From: Micrasema longulum
Taxonomy: Eukaryota; Arthropoda; Insecta; Trichoptera; Brachycentridae
Direction of reading: 5' to 3'
Assembly: GCA_022494885.1 (NCBI GenBank)
Contig: JAGVSM010002407.1
Span: 84,580 to 148,579 of the forward strand
Length of the DNA stretch: 64,000 nucleotides
The notes beneath the pieces are model-generated. The model searched no databases. It saw only the letters and a program-made list of their open reading frames with translations, and was not told where the DNA came from. The translations under genes and the position numbers were made by a program. This document shows positions 1-10,554 of the stretch, piece after piece; position 1 is the first letter of the stretch, and the number at the start of each line of letters is the position of its first letter.

Positions 1-279
1 TCGTCGCTCTACATTTGTGAACTGATTGACAATGAACCCCTCAGTACTAATTATTTAATATATTGATGTATCTCCAAGTCTCAGTAGAATCTTAGGCGTG
101 CGGTTGTTTGACTTAGAATATAATGAAGTAATAGAAAAAAAAAACTGTTACTAAGCGGAGGCGATACGGTTGGCGGGACCGTATACGGCGGATACCTACT
201 GAGAGCCTTAACCAGGCTAGCCTACTTTACAGGGCATCAGATTTGACGTCCTAGACGTCCGCTACTGGCTCTTCGTCAG

Positions 280-390
280 CAGTTTTTATCAGAACTACGG
301 GACGCGGACGTGACTTGGGAGAGTGCGCAGAAGCTGGCAGCCAACAGAGATGCCTGGAGGATCTCCGTAGACGCCATATGCTCCAACTAG
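280..390 (+). mobile_element. Non-LTR retrotransposon ORF tail (C-terminal remnant)
   Basis: An open stretch of 36 codons plus a TAG stop. It contains WESAQKLAANRDAWR and ends in ICSN, the pattern (WEEA..LA.DR..WR....LCSN-stop) that closes the endonuclease/reverse transcriptase ORF of many insect non-LTR elements. Sequence upstream to about 140 looks like more of the same element (for example a WRRYGWRDRI-like string), but the frame is broken. This is a dead fragment. Confidence 0.6.
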
Positions 391-632
391 GGAGCGGATA
401 TGGAATTATGATGATGTTGCGTCTCTAAGTTCTGAGAGTAATAATTGTTTGAGGAGAATATTAGCTATGAGGTGGTTTGATTTTATAACCAATAAGACCG
501 AGAACCGACGCAGCAGCCTTCTATAATGAGCGTCTTGAGGGCGCGGTGGTAGCTTGGCTTGAACACCCAGCCTTAACACAAATTCCCTCGTCCCGGAAGG
601 CCATCGAAGACGAGTGTTCCACAAAACATAGG

Positions 633-722
633 GGCGCGAGATTGACGTGGGAGGAGGCGAGAGTGCTGGCTAGCGATAGGGTGTCTCGAAGGCGTCTGGT
701 GATGCCTACATGCTCCAATTAA
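633..722 (+). mobile_element. Second retrotransposon ORF tail, same family
   Basis: Reads LTWEEARVLASDR and ends PTCSN followed by TAA. It matches the ending of the fragment about 240 bases upstream, in the same orientation. The two tails lie in tandem and are diverged, so they are either two insertions or an old duplication. No intact reverse transcriptase core is present here. Confidence 0.55.
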
Positions 723-1600
723 GAGCGGAAGTGGAAATTGAAGAGAAATGTATCTATCAATACAGGCTTACCTAGTGAAAGAGACAAATAAAAAAGGGGG
801 AAATTGAATTAGTTCAGATTTAATTATAATATATTATCAATCTTCATTCCTACACAACTCAAGAAAGCTGATGCGTACATAAAATTTAAAATTCGTGTTC
901 TTTCACGCAGATTATTATAATTGCAAGTCAATTAAATTATTATTATGAATTTTGAAATAATACCGCATGTAACATCACACGTTATCTTCAGTGAGTTCTG
1001 CGGATTGATGAATCGAACATACAAAAGAAACATGCAATATATTTTTTTTAACATTTAAAGTAGATACATGAAAAAATAAAATTGAAATAAACTACCTCAA
1101 ATTTTGAAAAACCATCAAGAAGTTTCTCATTCAAATCCTCCCCCTCCAAGGAAAATCCAGTCCTGAAACTCTTTTTTGAAAAAAGATTTTGTCCTTGAGA
1201 GCTCGACACACTCTTCCAACATATTAAACTCTCTCAGTGCGATAAAGGAGTTTCAAAGGAATTTAAAACAATCTGCAATACCTAAAATATGCGAGCAATA
1301 TAACAATAAATTTACAAAGGCTGATATTTTTCATGACAATGTTTGTAATCACTGAAATATTGAATTAATTGTATTATTAAATACATCTTTTTCATTTCTT
1401 ATATTTTATATTTGTTATGTTTAACATAATTTAAGTGTAAACAATTTTGTGTAAACAACGAAATCACAAAGAAATCGTGAATATATGTTTTACATACTGT
1501 TTGTTTACTCAATAAATTAAATTAATAAAATGCTTGACTCGCGGACGGAAAGTTTCGGGTTCGATTTCCGGTGATAATCTAATATCAAGTCATTTTTTTT
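723..1600. other. AT-rich non-coding sequence
   Basis: No gene seen. 940-1015 resembles the start of the GACGTCAC-containing MITE family found at 7585, 33960 and elsewhere. 1540-1590 has a tRNA-like B box (GGTTCGATTTCC) and may be a SINE scrap. Confidence 0.4.
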
Positions 1601-1690
1601 AAGCCTGGGTGTTCTGTACTGTTATTCTCCACTGTAATTGGCCTCCTTTCCGGTTGTGGTGCAAAAAAAAATCTAACTGTGTAAGCATTT
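1601..1690. repeat. Interspersed repeat directly upstream of an exon
   Basis: The CCTGGGTGTTCTGTACTG segment and the following TTGTGGTGCAAAAAAAA reappear as an inverted relative at 57660-57755. It ends about ten bases before the polypyrimidine tract of the exon at 1701, so this repeat may supply part of that exon's acceptor environment. Confidence 0.5.
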
Positions 1691-1700
1691 TTTCTTTCAG

Positions 1701-4700
1701 TGTGGAGGTAGAAAATGATAACTGTAAGATGCAGTTGGCCTGTCAGCTACATGCGAGAGCCAAACTTAGTCCATTTCACACATTCCAGTTATATTTTATA
1801 AGGTAAGAAAAATAAATATGTAGATACAATATTTTGAGTTTGTCCACATGTACGAAAGCAAGAGACTGGATTTTACTCCCTGGGCTGGTATTACAAGCAA
1901 AATACACGAGAAAAACTGTTTTCTAGTGCCACGAGAGTGGTTCAGAATAGCACCCCTGGGGAGTTATTAAGATTGTAGAATTAAGATGTTAAATGTTGGT
2001 GGAGCTTCTACCCCAGTTAGAGATTGAGAGAAGAAACGAGGTTGCTGTTTAATGCGTATTTATTACATGGTGAAAAACAGTGAATTGTTTCGCACGAGTG
2101 TTACGGCGATGACGCATTGAAGAGACTCCACTGAACTACATGCTGGAACTGAGTGACTGCGTCGAGCAGAGTCTTTGGACTGGCAAGACTGACTGAACTG
2201 AACCGCTCCTTTGTTATTCATATACCAGATACCAAGTATGTTTTTGAAAAACTGCAGTAATGAATTAAGCAAGCCATTGTACATGATAATTAATGAATCT
2301 CTTAATGAATCTATTTTTCCTGATTTGTGGAAGATTGCTAATGTGACTCCTCATCCATAAATCTGGGGATAAATCGTCTGTCACGAATTACAGACCTATT
2401 TGTATTCTTTCATGTTTGGCCAAAGTTTTTTAATCGTTAATCTATAAAGTTGTTCTGGAATATGTTAAGCCATTAATTTGTCCCAAACAACACGGTTTTC
2501 TTCCTAAAAGGTCTATTAATTCTAACCGTCTGGAATATTGTGACTATATTTGTTCATCATTTAATAAAAAATGACAAGTCGATGCTGTATATACAGATTT
2601 CCAGAAGGCTTTTGATAAAGTTAACCACCATATATTGATACAAAAGTTGGAAGCAATCTGTATAGATGGCGATCTTCTAAATTGTATGATATCTTATTTG
2701 AAAAACAGAACCCAAATTGTATGCATAAATAAATTTGAATCATCACTTTTAACTGTAACATCTGATGTGCCGCAGGGCTCTAATCTTGGACCATTATTAT
2801 TTTTAATTTTTATAAACGATCTTGGCTCCCTGTTAGAGTGTAATTATCTTTTTTATGCTGATGACTTGAAAATATTTCGTAAAATTGAATCAATAGATGA
2901 TCACGCAATGCTTCAAAAAGATCTTGATTCCTTAAGTGAATGGTGTAAACTGAATGATATGCACCTTAAAAAATGTTAAAAAATGCTATCAAATAACGTT
3001 TACAAGAAAAAGAACTCAAAACTCTTTTACTTATAGCATTAATAATATCGACCTCAACTCAGTTAGCACAATCCGAGATCTTGGAATCACATTTGACTCA
3101 CGTTTAACTTTTTCCAATCATTTCAATATTGTTAAAGAGAAATCTTTACAAATGCTGGGCTTCATACACAGAATATCCAAGCCATTTAGAAATGCAGCAT
3201 CAATAATTTGTTTGTATAATTCTCTTGTACGTAGCAAGTTGGAATTTGGAAGTATTGTTTGGTCACCTCATTATGTTTTTTTTTTAAATATAATTGAAAC
3301 TGTACAGAAAAAAATTCTTCGTTCTTTGTCGTTTAAGTGTAACATGGGTAGAATACTTCAATGTTATGAAGAGCGCTTGGAGTATTTTAAAATTGAAAAG
3401 TTAGAAACTAGGAGACAAATTAAAGATATGATGTACTTGTATAATATAATTCACAATAATGTTGATTCAGTGTTTTGTGTTCAAAATGTGTCATTGTACG
3501 TTCCCCGTAGGCGTCTGAGATCATCTGATACATTTTACCTTCCAATTTTTACAAACAATATGGCACATTTTAACCCTCTTTCAAGTATGTAACAAAATGG
3601 AAAAAAAAGTTAACATTGACATTTATCATGATAGAGCAAATGATTATTAAAAAAAAATTACTATGTATCTTAAATCAAATGCGTAATCCTTATTTTTGTG
3701 TATGTTAATTAATTTAAGTCTATTTTATTATATCTTATATGTTTTTAATTTATCTTTTCTTTTCTTTAAAAAAATAAAAAAATGTAGTTTCTTATGTTTA
3801 ACTCAATTTTATTTATTTAGCTCAATCTTTATTCTTATCTTTCAATAAACTTAATCTTTATTATTACTTAAATTGATTTTACACACTTATTTTATATAAT
3901 TTATGAAAGATGGTGGAGTTCTATAATTGAGAATATATATAAAGAACGTTAGTTATGCTTACTTAAAAAATGTATGTATTTTATGTATTCTTGTTGAACT
4001 TCCAAATAAATAAAAAAAATATTTTAAAAAATCTCCATGGTAGGGATGATGCTAATGTTCTGCAAAACGTCGATCTCGTGTTTCGCAGAATGTAATGAAC
4101 TTAATTTAATAGAAAATGCTGACTTACTTCTTGGAGTCATGACTTTATTTCAGGTGAAATTATTCAGCACTTGTGGGTGTGTCATCGATCATGGACTATG
4201 AACCCCACAAGGTTTTCAAATTATTTTTTTATTTATTTATACAATGTGCATATTACAAAAAAATAATGTATCCCTAACTCCATGAAGCCAAGAGCCCTGT
4301 GTTGAGTTGGGATACAATATAAAGGAAAGTGGAAGCATGCGTTATTATTAAAGAATACAGAATAACAATTATTAGATAAACATCAATTTTTAAACATCTG
4401 GACATTATTTATCTATACTTATATTTTAAATGCGAAATTGTTTGTTTGTGTGTCCTTCGCGTCTCAACGGAGCGACCGATCGACTTGATTTTTTGCAAAG
4501 GGGTAGCTAGAGATGGGAAGTTAAATAGAGCACTTTCTTTTATAAATAATTAAATATGGTAACAATAAGCAAGATTCTTTTAAATAAGTAGGCGGTAAGA
4601 TGGGATGTCAAAAAGAATGAATTCGAAATGAATTCTTTAAATTTCTATAATTAGCACATGTATAAAAAAGTTTGTATTTTAACGTAAACAATCAACATTC

Positions 4701-6397
4701 GTTTTTGGTAGATCCCAATCAGATTATTACCTTAAATTTCTTATAATTTCAACACATTTATTTCTTTTCACTAGATTTTGAGTATTGCTAAAATAATATT
4801 AACTCATATTTGTCATATTTTTAAATCGTATTCCTATAAGTACACCCGTGTACTAACAAGAGCTTCGCAATAGGGAAATATCACATTTTTTTACATATTT
4901 AAAGTACGAGTAACATGCCTATCCAGTAAAAAAAAGTTGTTTGCTACTAGTAGCATCGCCCCTAATACGTCACGATTCACGTTCATTTTCAACTTTGTTC
5001 TTCTTTGCCATTCAAGTTTTTTTAGAACATCGTCACGAATCTTGATGTCACAACTATCAATGCCAAACATGTCGCGTTTTTCTAGTGACATTTTTTTTTC
5101 TTTTTTAAATTTATGTATAAGAAAACATTTCTTCACAATATCCATATTGATTTTGAAAACACAATTAATTTTTCTACATCCGTTTCATATATTTTTATCG
5201 GTATTCGTAGTATGTGATATTTCATTATTTAAAAAAAATACTTAAAAACTACTCCGACGCCCTTCACACATGTCACCCATAGAATTGAGAATAGTCCAGA
5301 AACTGCATACGAGCATCAAACAGAAGGCGACTAAACTACTCATAAATGAGTAGTTTTACGTTTTGACCCATTAGTTTCTTTGTATACGTCGCTCAGTACG
5401 CAACTCCTGATTTGAATTCAACTACGCCGTGTTGTGTCTTTTTAAAGTGTAGAAATACTGCTAGGATCTTAAAGAAACAGGATCGGATCACATTTCATGT
5501 GTAATTACCAAATGAATGTGTAAGTAGCAAATACATAACTTAAAAATTGAATTATTTTTCCATCTGTTAGATTGTCGAAGAAAACAAAATAAACATTTCG
5601 TTAGTGTTGCCAGGGTAGTAAATTTTGTTATCCTACTTTGCTCATCTAATGAGAGAACTAATGAAAATTAGACCTCGGATTAAACAACTCTGTGGTAGAC
5701 ATTTGACCGAAATTATCTTTTAAACATCAAATATTATTCAACATGTTATAAAAATATCCGTTTTATGTGAAATAAAAATTGTTTTATATTTTAAGTTAAA
5801 AGTTCATCAATTCAATTACTCTTATGAAATGACCCTTTACTTATCTACTTTGTTGTGTCAATCAATATTTCCGCGTGCACAATAAAATTTTAGAGAAATT
5901 AACAGATTGCTTTTCTTTTACCTTACATTCGGGTTATGATTTTTTTTCCGTGCAATATTACGCTGCAACATCACGAATGCGCGCAGCAAAAGTAAGGCAT
6001 AGTGGGGGGATTTTTGAACACAGTCCGATGTATTCAAATATGATTCTACGCTCCTTCTGGACTATTCTTAATTCTATGATGTCACCTCAATAAATTCATT
6101 CCTATTCATATTCCATATTTGAATTTCAGAAAAGACGGCTTAGCTCAATACTGGGATCATCAAAACAGGAAGTTTTCGGAGTGCGCCATCGTCTACCCCT
6201 GCATCAGAAATGGACAAACGATAAAGACCGACGAGAAACACGATGACAACAAACATGTAGAGACACCGGCCGTTACTAAACTCACGGCAAGACAGTTTAA
6301 CAGCTATGAAGATGGCTCCTACAGCACAGAGTATGAGACATATGAGACCCCAAATTATGAAAGTTCACAGACATATTATTCTTCAAGTGGCTACTAA
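1701..6397 (+). CDS. Unrecognised host gene, last two exons (partial; 5' part outside window)
   Basis: Two exons join in phase. Exon A is 1701-1802, after a TTTTTTCTTTCAG acceptor and before a GTAAGA donor. Exon B is 6130-6397, after TTTGAATTTCAG, and ends in TAA. The join rebuilds an AGA codon and gives about 122 residues. The start is a Cys-containing stretch (VEVENDNCKMQLACQLHARA) leading into LYFIRKDGLAQYWDHQ. The end is a Tyr/Ser-rich tail (residues ETYETPNYESSQTYY) that closes in SSSGY. Codon use and exact splice phase make a real gene likely, but I do not recognise the family. A secreted or membrane protein with a Tyr-rich tail would fit, as inference only. Earlier exons are not in the window. 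The 4.3-kb intron holds a Jockey-like element and an 801-bp transposon ending 51 bases before exon B. Confidence 0.7.
2246..4020 (+). pseudogene. Jockey-like non-LTR retrotransposon, broken reverse transcriptase
   Basis: Reverse transcriptase motifs occur in order across several frames: NELSKPLYMIINESL with FPDLWKIANVTP; then KSGDKSSVTNYRPI after a frameshift; DAVYTDFQKAFDKVNH; SDVPQGSNLGPLLFLIFIND; and the catalytic FYADD near 2851-2865. A further frame change near 2970 leads to the thumb/C-terminal region (TIRDLGITFDSRLTFSNH, LEFGSIVWSPH). At least two frameshifts and several stops show that it is dead. The first ORF and the 5' end are missing. An AT-rich 3' region ends near AAATAAATAAAAAAAAT at about 4010. 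It lies in the intron of the host gene, in the same orientation. Confidence 0.85.
4226..4330 (-). mobile_element. 3' tail of a Jockey-like element (5'-truncated)
   Basis: On the minus strand this reads CAACTCAACACAGGGCTCTTGG followed by an ATTTATTTATAC-rich end. That matches the 3' untranslated region and TAAATAAA-type tail of the plus-strand fragment at 60357-60835. It is probably a short 5'-truncated insertion. Confidence 0.5.
4415..4530. repeat. Dispersed repeat with ATGCGAAATTGTTTGTTTGT core
   Basis: A TATACTTATATTTTAAATGCG start, a TTTGTTTGTGTGT stretch and a later GACCGATCGACTTGATTTTT are typical of a very common insect dispersed repeat often assigned to Helitrons. Only one copy is visible here, so the class is a guess. 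Confidence 0.3.
4640..4885. repeat. Fragment of the 884-bp inverted-repeat element family
   Basis: Aligns in the same orientation with 55740-55940: TTTGTATTTTAACGTAAACAATC, TTTTTGGTAGATCC, CACATTTATT, TTCCTATAAGTACA and AGAGCTTCGCAA. It is a partial, diverged copy. Confidence 0.6.
4895..5225. repeat. Interspersed repeat, paired with 40020-40380
   Basis: Shares CTAATACGTCACGATT, AACTTTGTTC, AATCTTGATGTCACAA and the long TTTCATATATTTTTATCGGTATTC / TAGTATGTGATATTTC end with 40020-40380, same orientation. Apparent reading frames on both strands are by-products of the repeat. Confidence 0.65.
5278..6078. mobile_element. 801-bp DNA-transposon derivative with 8-bp target duplication
   Basis: Starts CATAGAATTGAGAATAGTCC and ends in the near-perfect inverse GGACTATTCTTAATTCTATG. 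It is flanked on both sides by ATGTCACC (5270-5277 and 6079-6086), an exact 8-bp target site duplication. Eight-base duplications point to the hAT or P superfamilies. No transposase is encoded, so it is non-autonomous. It sits in the intron of the unrecognised gene, ending 51 bases upstream of the terminal exon. An inverted, internally deleted relative lies at 6945-7395. Confidence 0.85.
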
Positions 6398-6738
6398 CCA
6401 AAGCCGAGTGTTTAGTATGTGTGTCACAGCGCCAAAAGATCAAAATGAGGAAGATCGGAGATTTTTAAATGTTTTATTTGTTGAGACCATAGAAATAACA
6501 CTTTGAGTACCGGCCGAATACACATAGAATTTACCCTGTGCCCGGCCCATTTTTGTGAAATTTCATGCTTTGTGAAGGGTTTCTGGGTTAAATCAATTCA
6601 AACTTCTCATATTTATTTGAAACAATTGAATAAGTCATTTTTGTATGATGGTTTTGCCAACATTGACCTATATGGAGAGTCACATTGCGCATTGCAATGT
6701 TCGCACATGAACAGCGCCTCACTCCTTTTTTTGTGCGT

Positions 6739-6941
6739 TGTATCCCGGAGCCGTGTAAACACGTGATTATAATAACCATGCGTGGTGTCCCGGTCCCGTG
6801 TTTTCACGTGGTTTACTAATAAAAGTCACTAGATGTCAAAAAATACACCTTTTCAGACAGCTGGTAAACCACGTGAAAAGACGGGACCGGGAAACAACGT
6901 ATGGTTATATAATCACGTGTTTACACGGCTCCGGGATACAA
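6739..6941. repeat. Long hairpin with four CACGTG E-boxes
   Basis: Left arm 6739-6815 and right arm 6864-6941 are near-perfect inverse copies of about 77 bases around a loop of about 48. Each arm carries two CACGTG hexamers (AACACGTGATT and TTCACGTGGTT). GC content is well above the surroundings. It lies about 340 bases downstream of the host gene stop codon and abuts the truncated end of the next transposon copy. Confidence 0.8.
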
Positions 6942-6944
6942 AGT

Positions 6945-7395
6945 GTTAAGAATAGTCCAGAAGGAGCGTAGAATCATATTTAAATACATCAAACTGTGTC
7001 AAACCCCCCACTTTCACCGCGCGCATGCGTGAAGTCGCAGGGTAATGTTGCCAGATCGCGAAAAATATAATCATAACACAAATGTAAGATAATAATATTT
7101 TTTTCAATTAAACAATTAAAATTTTAAATAATACATTTGCTACTTACACATGCATTTCCTACTTTCAAATTAAATGTAATATTATCCTGTTTCTTTATGA
7201 TCCCAGCAGTATTTCTACACTTTAAAACGGCACAACATGGCATAGTTGAATTCAAATCGGGAGTTGCGTCAATACGCTCAATAGCGACGTCTACAAAAAA
7301 ACGAACAGCTCAAAACGTAAAACTAGTTTAAGAGTAGTTTAGTCGTCTTCTGTTTGATGCGCGTATGCGGTTTCTGGACTATTCTTAATTCTATG
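6945..7395. mobile_element. Inverted, deleted copy of the 801-bp element
   Basis: 6945-7015 is the inverse of 6014-6078 (AAGAATAGTCCAGAAGGAGCG). 7120-7395 is the inverse of 5278-5540 (ending TTTCTGGACTATTCTTAATTC then TATG). The first few terminal bases (CATAGAA) are lost where the hairpin joins, and about 350 internal bases are missing compared with the full copy. No matching target duplication can be seen. Confidence 0.75.
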
Positions 7396-7437
7396 GTCGA
7401 GACTATCAAACTAAGCCAATTTTTTTTTTTAATATTT

Positions 7438-7577
7438 GTCGGCCTCGTGATGTAATGGTCAGTGCATTTGCCTACCATGCAAGAGGTCTCGGGTTCGACT
7501 CGTGACATGGTTGACATAAAATATTTATTTAAAAAGGTGTTTTACACTAGAATATTTCATAGTCCCCCTGGACTGGC
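7438..7577 (+). mobile_element. tRNA-derived SINE, 3'-truncated
   Basis: A tRNA-like head (GTGATGTAATGGTCAGTGC for box A, GGTTCGACTCG for box B) is followed by the family body AAATATTTATTTAAAAAGG ... TAGAATATTTCATAGTCC. Full-length relatives are at 17149-17420, 22415-22684 (minus) and 33652-33915. The 3' part is lost at the junction with the next repeat. Confidence 0.8.
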
Positions 7578-7584
7578 AGTAGTT

Positions 7585-7860
7585 TTGAAATTATTCCGCA
7601 TGTGACGTCACAAGTCTTTGGGTGAGCTCCGCTGATTGGTGAATTGGCTTCCCGTAAACCGGAAATCTAAACACTATCATCGATTGATTTGGGAAAACTA
7701 GTGACGTCGTTGAAAGTTGTTAGTTTTTGTATTTTTTTTTCATACATTTTCAAAACTTCACCGTACAATTGAATGCACTTATTTTTACCTTGCGTAAGAA
7801 AACATTTTCTATATCCAATTTCCCGTAGCACTGAACTTCCCCATTGTCTCGAGCGGGCAA
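7585..7860. repeat. MITE-like repeat of the GACGTCAC / CCGTAAACCGGAAAT family
   Basis: Shares TTATTCCGCATGTGACGTCAC, CCGTAAACCGGAAATC, AACTAGTGACGTCGTT, TTTTCATACATTTTCA, CACCGTACAATTGAATGCAC and CAATTTCCCGTAG with copies at 27600-28090, 33955-34275, 56455-56590, 57535-57685 and 61245-61515. No coding capacity. The ends are not clear enough to name a superfamily. Confidence 0.7.
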
Positions 7861-8096
7861 CCTTCTTATCTTGTCAGCTCATGCATGCGCTAATTGTCAC
7901 TATGCATATTTTGTTTTGCACGAGCTTAAACTCTTAACAGTATTTCTTGTTAAAACTCATGCTAATATCGATAATTCTAAGAAATACCAAAAAATGAGCA
8001 TAGAAATATAAATATTAGAATAAAAACATAAAAATTAAGAAATTAAAAATGTGAAGTAAACGCAAAAAACTTATTGCCTCGTAATTCTCTCTTAGT

Positions 8097-8646
8097 TATA
8101 GTCCTTAAAATTTAGCTTGATTAAAATGACAGCTGCCAAACTAATGTCACTGGTGATGAAAATTACTGATCACTGATCATGTACCGATCAAATCGATTTT
8201 ATCAGTTTTTTCATGCAAACATGAGACTCTGTTTCCAAAAATTGATATAAAAACACAAAAACAAGCTTATAGTAGTGTGTTTAAGACAATTATTCACTAA
8301 AAAATAAGACATTAAATACGGTTTTTCATGAACAACAACCAATTAATTATTTTTTATTCGATCGATTTACATTGATCAATTTGTCATCTCTAACATTTTT
8401 GCAAAATTTTAATGTTAATAATTAAGTTTATTTAAGTTTTTTTTAGTTTTAAAGCTGATTTTATATAATTATGTTGATTTATATGTCAAGCATTGTATTT
8501 TAAAAAATCATTAACATGCCAGATACAAATGATTTTTTGTGTGCCATATAATCTAAGGAGTGATTTATATAATCTACACTACAAAGTTATGTCGTCACTT
8601 TTGCTGACAACTGTCATTCTAATCAAGCTTTATTTTAAGGACTATA
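8097..8646. mobile_element. MITE with TATAGTCCTTAAAAT inverted ends, copy 1
   Basis: Left end TATAGTCCTTAAAATTTAGC and right end GCTTTATTTTAAGGACTATA are inverse copies over about 38 bases, including TTGATTAAAATGACAGCTG against the inverse of CAACTGTCATTCTAATCAA. The length is 550 bases and there is no ORF. The right end runs into a second partial terminus (TATAGTCCTTAAAATAAAGC, 8643-8664), a remnant of another copy or of an end-to-end event. Relatives are at 40514-40996 and 58826-59358. Confidence 0.85.
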
Positions 8647-8766
8647 GTCCTTAAAATAAAGCTATACTATAGTATAGAAGAAAAAGTTGATAGTATATCA
8701 TAGAAAAATTATTCTCAGAACTCATTTAGTTGTAAGGAAAATAGAATAATATTTATTGTATTAATT

Positions 8767-9308
8767 GTAAGAGTATTTAATAACTAATAAAGTATTAACA
8801 TATATTTATCTTGTTCATAATTTATCCTTTATATTATTTACATATTATTATTATTATTTTTATTTTTTTTCTTTTTCAAATTCTAAACAATTTTTTTAAT
8901 TCCCGCCAAACTGCAAAAGCAGTTTTTTTGCAATTCACACATACATACCCTGAGCCCCCAAAAATGATGACACTTAACTCATGCCCAACGCGCGTTTGGT
9001 CGTTCTTCAACCGCCAACTAGGCGTGACATGTAGAATCGAAACAAAAATGCCTACTCGTGTCGTGAAAGCGTGTAAAAACCTTTCGGATAAACATTGTAA
9101 AAAGGATTGTGTAACTTTTCATTGGTAAATATTTTCTCACGAGTGATTAACAAATCTTAACAATTAACATTCAAATATCAATCTTGTTTTTTTTATAAAC
9201 GTCAAACTGCACCTGGCGGCGCAATTGCGAAGCTCTTCTTAGTTACAGCGATGCATTGATAGGAATACGTTTTTAAAATATAATAAACGTGAGTTAATAT
9301 TATCTTTT
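8767..9308. repeat. Diverged copy of the 884-bp inverted-repeat family, split by an RTE
   Basis: Matches 25780-26240 almost base for base across CCTGAGCCCCCAAAAATGATG, CATGCCCAACGCG, GGCGTGACATGTAGAATCG, GTGTAAAAACCTTT and GCGATGCATTGATAGGAAT. The match breaks at ATCTTTT (9302-9308) and resumes after 10338 with ATCTTTTTG ... TCCAGTGAAAAGAAATAAAT. The interruption is therefore an insertion. The 105-codon frame here is a by-product. Confidence 0.75.
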
Positions 9309-10338
9309 CAACAACAAACCATCACGCCGTTTCCCCGTAAGGGTAGGCAGAGAGGATAGAACGCCACAACACTCTTTCACATCTTTACATACAGATCTCG
9401 CTTCCTCTACATTCATACATCTTCTCATGCACGCGCGCCGATTATTCCGACTTTTAACATGTCCATCTTTAAGTATTTGTTGGATTTGGTCATGCCATGT
9501 CTTTCTCGGTCTTCCTGTATTTCTGCATCCATCAACATTCGCATTGTAAATATTCTTAGCCGTCCTTTCGCTGTCCATTCATTCTACATGTCCAAACCAG
9601 CGCAGAGCTCCTTTCTTGATGTTGTCGATAATGCTTGTCTCAGCCTTACATAATGTACGGATTTCAACATTTGTACATCTATCGTACATAGTTTTACCAC
9701 ACATTCGCCTGAGAGATCGCATTTCGACAGCATTCAGCCTACTTTCATCCCTGTTTTTCCAAGTCCATACTTCGCTCCCATACATCAGGGACGGGACCAG
9801 GACTCCGTTGTGAACTGCCAATTTTGCCTCTTGTGACAAACATTTATTTGCCAAGGTCGATTTAAGTGCACCGTTTACTCTGTTCCCGGCACTCACCCTC
9901 CTTTCAGTATCTTTCTCAGTCATTCCATTCCTAGTGAACATACTTCCCAGATACACAAATTCCTCTACTTGTTTTAGTATAACTCCATTCACAGTGATTT
10001 CACATTTAGTCATACTTTCATTTCTTTCAAAAACCATCACATTTGATTTATCGACATTCATCAGCAAATTGCTTCTGTTGCATACATCGTAGACCTTTGT
10101 TATCAAAAATTGCAGTTCCGCTTTGTTGTTAGCAAGAAGTACAGCATTGTCAGCATACAAAAGACAATTGACATTTAAATCACCCATTTTTGCTCCCATT
10201 CTTAAGCCTTTCAGTTCTTTCGTGCAGTTATTGATATACACGTTGAACAGCCATGGTGACATCACACATCCCTGCTTCACTCCTTTGTGAATGTCAAACC
10301 ACGATGTGTATGATCCGTTTACCCTAACACATGCTGTA
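9309..10338 (-). pseudogene. 5'-truncated RTE-type retrotransposon, reverse transcriptase pseudogene
   Basis: One minus-strand frame from about 10335 to 9300 encodes the C-terminal half of a reverse transcriptase: STACVRVNGSYTSWFDI, GVKQGCVMSPWLFNVYIN, CLLYADNAVLLANN, EEFVYLGSMFTRNG, AVEMRSLRRMCG and RWFGHVE. An in-frame TGA (9581-9579) follows GHVE, where CGA (Arg, giving HVERMDSERTAKN) would be expected. The rest (GRPRKTWHDQIQQILKDG) continues in frame. The catalytic YADD is YADN, so the enzyme would be inactive even without the stop. The 3' end is GTTGTTG. The element is flanked by ATCTTTT (9302-9308 and 10339-10345) inside a MITE copy. Confidence 0.9.
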
Positions 10339-10554
10339 GATCTTTTTGTTTCTAAAAATCCAGTGAAAAGAAATAAATTAAAAGACTGCTAAAAAATCCA
10401 TCTGGAGACGATGCTGTAACGTTGTTACATTAAGCAAAAGATTCTTTTGCTTGGGTTTATAAATTTATAAAAATAAACATATAATTTAGGCCTGTTTTAT
10501 GGCAAAATATGACTTAATAATTTTAAATAAGAGACATGCTAAGTTTTGTATTCT

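Noticed and set aside
7440..7510. Possible tRNA genes (also at 17150, 22640, 33655)
   Set aside because: Boxes A and B are present, but the acceptor stems do not pair and the sequence continues into a shared non-tRNA body, so these are SINE heads.
8811..9128. 105-codon gene
   Set aside because: The frame lies in a MITE copy and is not kept in the copy at 25774-26240.
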